Assembly (NCBI GenBank): GCA_963826035.1
Contig: CAWGVZ010000004.1
Location: 992,001 to 1,056,000, forward strand
Origin: Actinophytocola sp963826035
Lineage (GTDB): Bacteria > Actinomycetota > Actinomycetes > Mycobacteriales > Pseudonocardiaceae
Length of the DNA: 64,000 nt
Direction of reading: 5' to 3'
The notes beneath the pieces were generated by a model. That model saw only the letters and a program-made list of their open reading frames with translations, had not been told where the DNA came from and did no database searches. The position numbers and the translations under genes were made by a program. This document shows positions 61,201 through 64,000 of this stretch, piece by piece; positions within the stretch are counted from its first letter, which is position 1; every line of letters begins with the position of its first letter.

Positions 61201-64000
61201 CTCCCCCGTGATCGCCACGCCGGGCAGCTCGATCCGCACGTCGCCGATGTTCTGGAAAGTGAGCATCACCTGGAACAGCGGGTGGTAGGCCAGCGACCGG
61301 TCCGGGTTGAGCACCTCCACCAGCCGCTCGAACGGGGCCTCCTGGTTGGCGTAGGCCTCCAGGTCGGCCTCCCGTGCCCGGAGCAGGAGCTGGCGGAACG
61401 TGGGGTCACCGGACAGGTCGGTGCGCAGCACCAGGGTGTTGATGAAGAACCCGACGAGGTCGTCCAACGCGTCGTCGGTGCGGCCGGCGACGGCGGTGCC
61501 GATGGGGATGTCGGTGCCGGCGCCCAACGCGCCCAGCATGGCCGCGAGCGCGGCCTGCACCACGATGAACGGGGTGGTGCCGGTCTCCTTGGCCAGGTCG
61601 ACGACCGCGCGGTGCAGCTCGACGTCCCAGGCGAACTCGACGGAGGCGCCCCGGTTGCTGGCGACCGCCGGGCGCGGCCGGTCGGTCGGCAGCTCCAGCA
61701 GCGCGGGCGCGCCGCGCAGGGCCTTGCGCCAGTAATCGACCTGCGCGGCCAGCTGGCTGTGCGGGTCGTCATGCGGGTTGTCATGCGGGTTGTCGTAGTC
61801 GCCGAGCACCGACTGCTGCCAGAGGGTGTAGTCGGCGTACTGCACCGGAAGGGGCGGCAGGTCGGGCGCGACGCCGCCGAGCCGCGCGCCGTAGGCGGCC
61901 GTGAGGTCACGCAACAACGGGCCGAGCGACCAGCCGTCGGTGGCGACGTGGTGGGTGAGCACCAGCAACACCGACTCGCGCTCGCCGAGCCGGAACAGCC
62001 ACGAGCGCAGCGGCGGCTCGGCGGCCAGGTCGAACCGGTGGGCCAGGGCGTGGGCCAGCGCGGCCGGCAGCGCGGCCTCGGTGACGGCGCGCGTCTCCAG
62101 CACCGGCACCGCCCGCTCTGCCGGGAGCACCACCTGGTGCGGCACACCCTCGTGAGTGGGGAACAGGGTGCGCAGGCTCTCGTGCCTGGCCACTACGTCG
62201 CCGATGGCGGCGGCGAGCAGGTCCGCCCGCAGGTCGCCGCGCAGCCGCAGCGCCAGCGGCACCCCCAGGGCGGCGCCGGTGTCCTGCATGGTGTGCAGGA
62301 ACCAGACCCGGCGCTGGGCGAACGACAGTGGTATCCGGTCCGGCCGGCTAGCCGGCCGGAGCCGCTCGCGGCCCGCCCCGGCCTGCACGATCGCGTCGTG
62401 CAGCCCGGCGACCGTGGGGGTGTCGAACAGCTGCCGGACGCCGACCTCGACCTCGAAGACGGCGCGGATGCGGTTGGTGAGCCTGGTGGCCAGCAGTGAG
62501 TGCCCGCCGAGGTCGAAGAAGCTGTCGTCGATGGACACCTCGGGCACGCCGAGCACCTCGGCGAACAACCCGCGGACGATCTCCTCGCCCTGCGTGCGGG
62601 GCGCGCGGCCGCCGCCGGGCGCCCCGTAGTCGGGCTCGGGCAGCGCCTCCCGGTCGACCTTTCCGTTGACGGTCAACGGAATCGCGGTCAGCTCCACCAC
62701 GGCCGAGGGCACCATGTAACCGGGCAGCCGGGCGGCCACCCACTCGCGCACGCCGAGCACGTCCACGTCGTCGATGCCGTCACCGACCGCGTAGCCGACG
62801 ATCCGCTTGTCGCCGGGGGTGTCCTCGCGCAGCACGGCGATGCCGCGCGCGACGCCGGGGCAGGACTCGATGACCGAAGCGACCTCGCCCAACTCCACCC
62901 GGAACCCACGAATCTTGACCTGGTCGTCGACCCGACCGACGAACTCCAGCCCGTGCACACCCCACCGGACCACGTCGCCCGTGCGGTACATCCGCGCACC
63001 ACCACCGGCGAACGGATCCGCCACGAACCGGGACGCGGTCAGCCCCGGCCGGCCACCGTACCCGCGGGCCACGCCAGGACCACCGATGAACAGCTCACCG
63101 GCCACGCCCCGGCCGGCCAGCCGCAGGCCGGCGTCGAGCACGTAGAGCCGCACCCCGACGACCGGGCCGCCGATACACGCCGCCGGCACACCCGGCGCAG
63201 CCACGCCGAAGCTCGCCTCGACCGTGGTCTCCGACGGACCGTAACCGTTGACCAGCAACCGGTCCCGCGACCAGAAGTCGACCACGTCGGCCGCGGGTGT
63301 CTCACCGCCGACGCTCATCATCCGCAGCTCCGGCAGCTCCGCGCGGGGCACGCCGGCCAGGATCGACGACGACGGGATCCGGGCGTGGGTGATCCGGTGA
63401 TCGCGCAGCGCGGCCAGCAGCTCGGCCCCGGACAACCCGGAACCGGCGAGCACCACACAGCCACCGGACAGCAGGCCCATGCACAGCTCGGCCACCGACA
63501 CGTCGAACGACAGCGACACCAACGACAGCACCCGCGAACCCGGCCCGAGGTCGAAGCCGTCGTTCTGGTGCGCCACCAGACCGGCGAGACCGGTGTGGGT
63601 GACCAGCACACCCTTCGGGGTGCCGGTCGACCCGGACGTGTAAACCACGTAGGCGGTGTCCCGGACGTCGACCGGGGCGCGCCGGTCGGCGTCGGTGGGG
63701 TCGTGCGCGGGACGGGCGGCGACCGACGCGGTCACCGTGTCGTCGGCCAGGTCCAGCAGATCCACGACGGCGCCGGCCGGCACGCAGCCGGCGACCCTGG
63801 CGAGGGTGTCGGCCGTGCCCAGCACCCAGCCGGGCCGGGAGTCGGCCAGCATGAACGCGATCCGGCCGTCCGGGTAGCCGGTGTCCACCGGGAGGTACGC
63901 GCCGCCGGCCTTCTGCACGGCCAGCAGCGCGACGACCATCTCCACCGAGCGCGACACGGCCAGTGCCACCACCGACTCCGGCCCGACCCCGCGGGCGACC
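55198..64000 (-). CDS. Nonribosomal peptide synthetase, last three modules (start outside window)
   Basis: About 2930 residues are in the window, in order A1(partial)-T1-C1-A2-T2-C2-A3-T3-TE. Approximate positions: A1 64000-62620; T1 with phosphopantetheine Ser at 62497-62499; C1 62340-61000 (HHVATDGWS); A2 60950-59500; T2 Ser at 59320-59322; C2 59150-57800 (HHIASDGSS); A3 57700-56280; T3 Ser at 56137-56139; TE 56000-55201 with GWSTGG (Ser at 55744-55746) and a His in SRHDRMM. No epimerisation domain is seen. Pocket residues read by eye: A2 DLTKVGEVGK (Asn-like), A1 DVARMVGVEK, A3 DVAMMVCVEK (substrates not assigned). The C-terminal thioesterase makes this the release subunit. It is co-translated with mbtH. 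Confidence 0.95.
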   Translation of the reverse strand, partial: VARGVGPESVVALAVSRSVEMVVALLAVQKAGGAYLPVDTGYPDGRIAFMLADSRPGWVLGTADTLARVAGCVPAGAVVDLLDLADDTVTASVAARPAHDPTDADRRAPVDVRDTAYVVYTSGSTGTPKGVLVTHTGLAGLVAHQNDGFDLGPGSRVLSLVSLSFDVSVAELCMGLLSGGCVVLAGSGLSGAELLAALRDHRITHARIPSSSILAGVPRAELPELRMMSVGGETPAADVVDFWSRDRLLVNGYGPSETTVEASFGVAAPGVPAACIGGPVVGVRLYVLDAGLRLAGRGVAGELFIGGPGVARGYGGRPGLTASRFVADPFAGGGARMYRTGDVVRWGVHGLEFVGRVDDQVKIRGFRVELGEVASVIESCPGVARGIAVLREDTPGDKRIVGYAVGDGIDDVDVLGVREWVAARLPGYMVPSAVVELTAIPLTVNGKVDREALPEPDYGAPGGGRAPRTQGEEIVRGLFAEVLGVPEVSIDDSFFDLGGHSLLATRLTNRIRAVFEVEVGVRQLFDTPTVAGLHDAIVQAGAGRERLRPASRPDRIPLSFAQRRVWFLHTMQDTGAALGVPLALRLRGDLRADLLAAAIGDVVARHESLRTLFPTHEGVPHQVVLPAERAVPVLETRAVTEAALPAALAHALAHRFDLAAEPPLRSWLFRLGERESVLLVLTHHVATDGWSLGPLLRDLTAAYGARLGGVAPDLPPLPVQYADYTLWQQSVLGDYDNPHDNPHDDPHSQLAAQVDYWRKALRGAPALLELPTDRPRPAVASNRGASVEFAWDVELHRAVVDLAKETGTTPFIVVQAALAAMLGALGAGTDIPIGTAVAGRTDDALDDLVGFFINTLVLRTDLSGDPTFRQLLLRAREADLEAYANQEAPFERLVEVLNPDRSLAYHPLFQVMLTFQNIGDVRIELPGVAITGERMESTSARMDLSFTVQETHGADREPTGFVGAVEYATDLFDEDTVTELAQRLRRVLHAATADPSVRVGRLDVLGERERHAVLRQWNDTAHPVAPRTVVELIAEHTARTPDATAVIAAGTTLTYRELDERATVLASYLIDCGVGPERFVGLALPKSVDLAVAVLGVLKAGAGYLPLDTGHPDERVAFMLDDVRPALVLTDPDQLARLVRVGGGVRVVTFDAVPVRARATPPVGPAHRNAAFVIYTSGSTGRPKGVVVQHDTLNTYLAWCREAYDSLDGRALVHSPISFDLTATAFLGPLTAGGEVELVELDDSADSPVPSGTPAFVKATPSHLPLLTVLPADYSPSRQLVLGGESLMGEVLDQWRRANPDTVVLNEYGPTETTVGCSTFRIDPGQAVDPGVITIGRPIWNTQMYVLDAALRPSPIGVTGELYIAGDLVTRGYHNRAGLTGNRFVANPYGPAGARMYRSGDLARWRADGNLEFVSRADDQVKIRGFRIELGEIESVLGQFPGVREVAVIVREDVPGDKRLFAYVAAAATHPTVEQLRAHAVARLPEYMVPSVFVPLEEIPRTANHKLDRRNLPDAPAVASAAGRAPRTATERLVAAVFADVLGVPDVDALSNFFELGGHSLLATRVVARLRAELDTEVSLRILFESPTVADLAERLCPADTPDEPAAAVVESVVDGPMASPRPDRVPLAMAQRRLWFLHRLDPDSPAYNIPLAMRLHGQLDVPALRAAAADLAGRHEILRTWFPEDRGEPRQDVRAVAEPVVELVDATGSTAAELTDRLSATARYCFRLETEDPWRLWVYRVGPDEHVLMVVLHHIASDGSSTGPLLGDLAEAYRARTAGERPRWRPLPLQYADHAVAELARLGSEDDENSLISRQLRHWETTLVGAPELLELPVDRPRPARASHRGDVVAVSLDADLHHAVLELATRSRASAFMVAQAALAVLLCRLGAGTDVPVGTVVAGREEENLDQLVGFFTNTLVLRTDVGGDPTFTDLVERVRRTDLAAFENQSVSFERLVESLHPVRSLGHHPLFQVMLAYQHAADGGLPGFGGLRAEDVEFHPGVAKTDLAVSLVERRSGGEPVGIDGIIEFATDLFDRDTALALGRRFAHVLRAAVADPDRPVSELDALLPDEPTALLARGTGAPAPTPEPFGVLFERQAGRTPDAPAVDDGDTVLTYAALDRRANQLARYLVQRGAGPERVVALALPRGVLAVLAILAIHKAGAAHLAVDTQQPADRIRFMLGDAAPALVLTDSDTDTPAVDVPVIPLDDPLVLGELGSLPDGSLGATVPSPHSAAYMVYTSGSTGTPKGVVVSHAGLAGMVAHQHKDFRLGPGSRVLSLVSLSFDVSVAELCMALLSGGCMVLAGSALTGEDLLAALRDHRITHAMIPSSSILAGVPRAELPELRMMSVGGETPAADVVDFWSRDRLLVNCYGPSEATVEASFSVAGPEVPAACIGDPIAGVCLYVLDAGLRLVAPGVAGELFIGGAGVARGYAGRPGLSASRFVADPFAGGGARMYRTGDVVRWGVHGLEFVGRVDDQVKIRGFRVELGEVASVIESCPGVARGIAVVREDTPGDKRIVGYVVGDGIGSVDVRRVREWVAARLPGYMVPSAVVEVAAIPLSVNGKVDREALPEPDYGVHSRGRPPRTQGEEIVCGLFAEVLGVPEVSIDDSFFDLGGHSLLATKLTSRIREVLGLDFGLADLFERPTVAGLLVAPADGEKGPGAFDVLLPLRENGSGTPLFCVHPVSGLAWCYGTLLRGLDPDRRVYGLQAPGLDGEAALADSLVQQTDAYIQRILEVQPNGPYHLLGWSTGGNLAQSLATRLQERGFEVRTLILLDAYPEDEDKRGPIPAADILRNLHAGYANQFGESTERAAELSEAELRADIVEFFARGDSELRYFDADRRATILGITVNNVQLTADYTPRVFRGELTVIVATQERPPWAATPDYWERYVDGNVESYDVDSRHDRMMRPAGIGDIGRIVESKLKGKDQ

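Overview
This is high-GC actinobacterial chromosome, most likely from the Pseudonocardiales (Pseudonocardiaceae). The evidence is GC-rich third codon positions, frequent GTG and TTG starts, many leaderless genes (a TAnnnT -10 box 6-8 nt before the start codon), HTH-DUF5753/DUF397 pairs, and a gene order that follows the Mycobacterium tuberculosis Rv2200c-Rv2218 block. The organism call is an inference from family recognition; no database search was possible.

Region 1 (1 to about 39,600) is the conserved core block: ctaC, asnB, adoK, erpA-type HesB, glycerate kinase, DUF3043, cobU-cobT-cobS, ilvE, pepB, lpd-sucB, a TIGR01777 epimerase, lipB and lipA. Accessory DNA interrupts it. After asnB lies an island with a WXG/YxxxD type VII-secretion-like protein, flanked by two copies of the asnB 3' end. 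Further inserts are a lipoprotein with HTH-DUF5753/DUF397, an SDR/aldo-keto reductase pair, a folP2 plus RibD-like reductase pair, two membrane-anchored Hsp70-like proteins, and a TetR/AAA+ module. sucB carries an apparent single-base frameshift.

Region 2 (about 39,700-48,200) is mixed accessory sequence. It holds a DedA membrane protein, a decayed NrdR-like pseudogene, a SnoaL-like protein behind a KstR-like operator, DUF6158, a large subtilisin-like protease divergent from a SigE-family sigma factor and its membrane partner, a KTSC-domain protein and a MITE-like inverted-repeat element.

Region 3 (about 48,200-64,000) is the edge of a nonribosomal peptide cluster. It contains a DrrAB-type exporter, an asparagine-oxygenase-like Fe(II)/2-oxoglutarate enzyme, a small membrane protein, an operon of methyltransferase plus two DUF6875-like paralogues plus MbtH, and the last three modules (A-T-C-A-T-C-A-T-TE) of an NRPS that runs off the right edge. 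The middle adenylation domain has an Asn-like pocket. The first and third are almost the same sequence.

Non-coding structure is rich. There is a dispersed palindrome family (core GACG-TTGAR-CGTC) at gene ends, a long inverted array of 21-bp repeats between lipB and tetR, and promoter-like elements matching the mycobacterial RecA-independent DNA-damage (PafBC) consensus.
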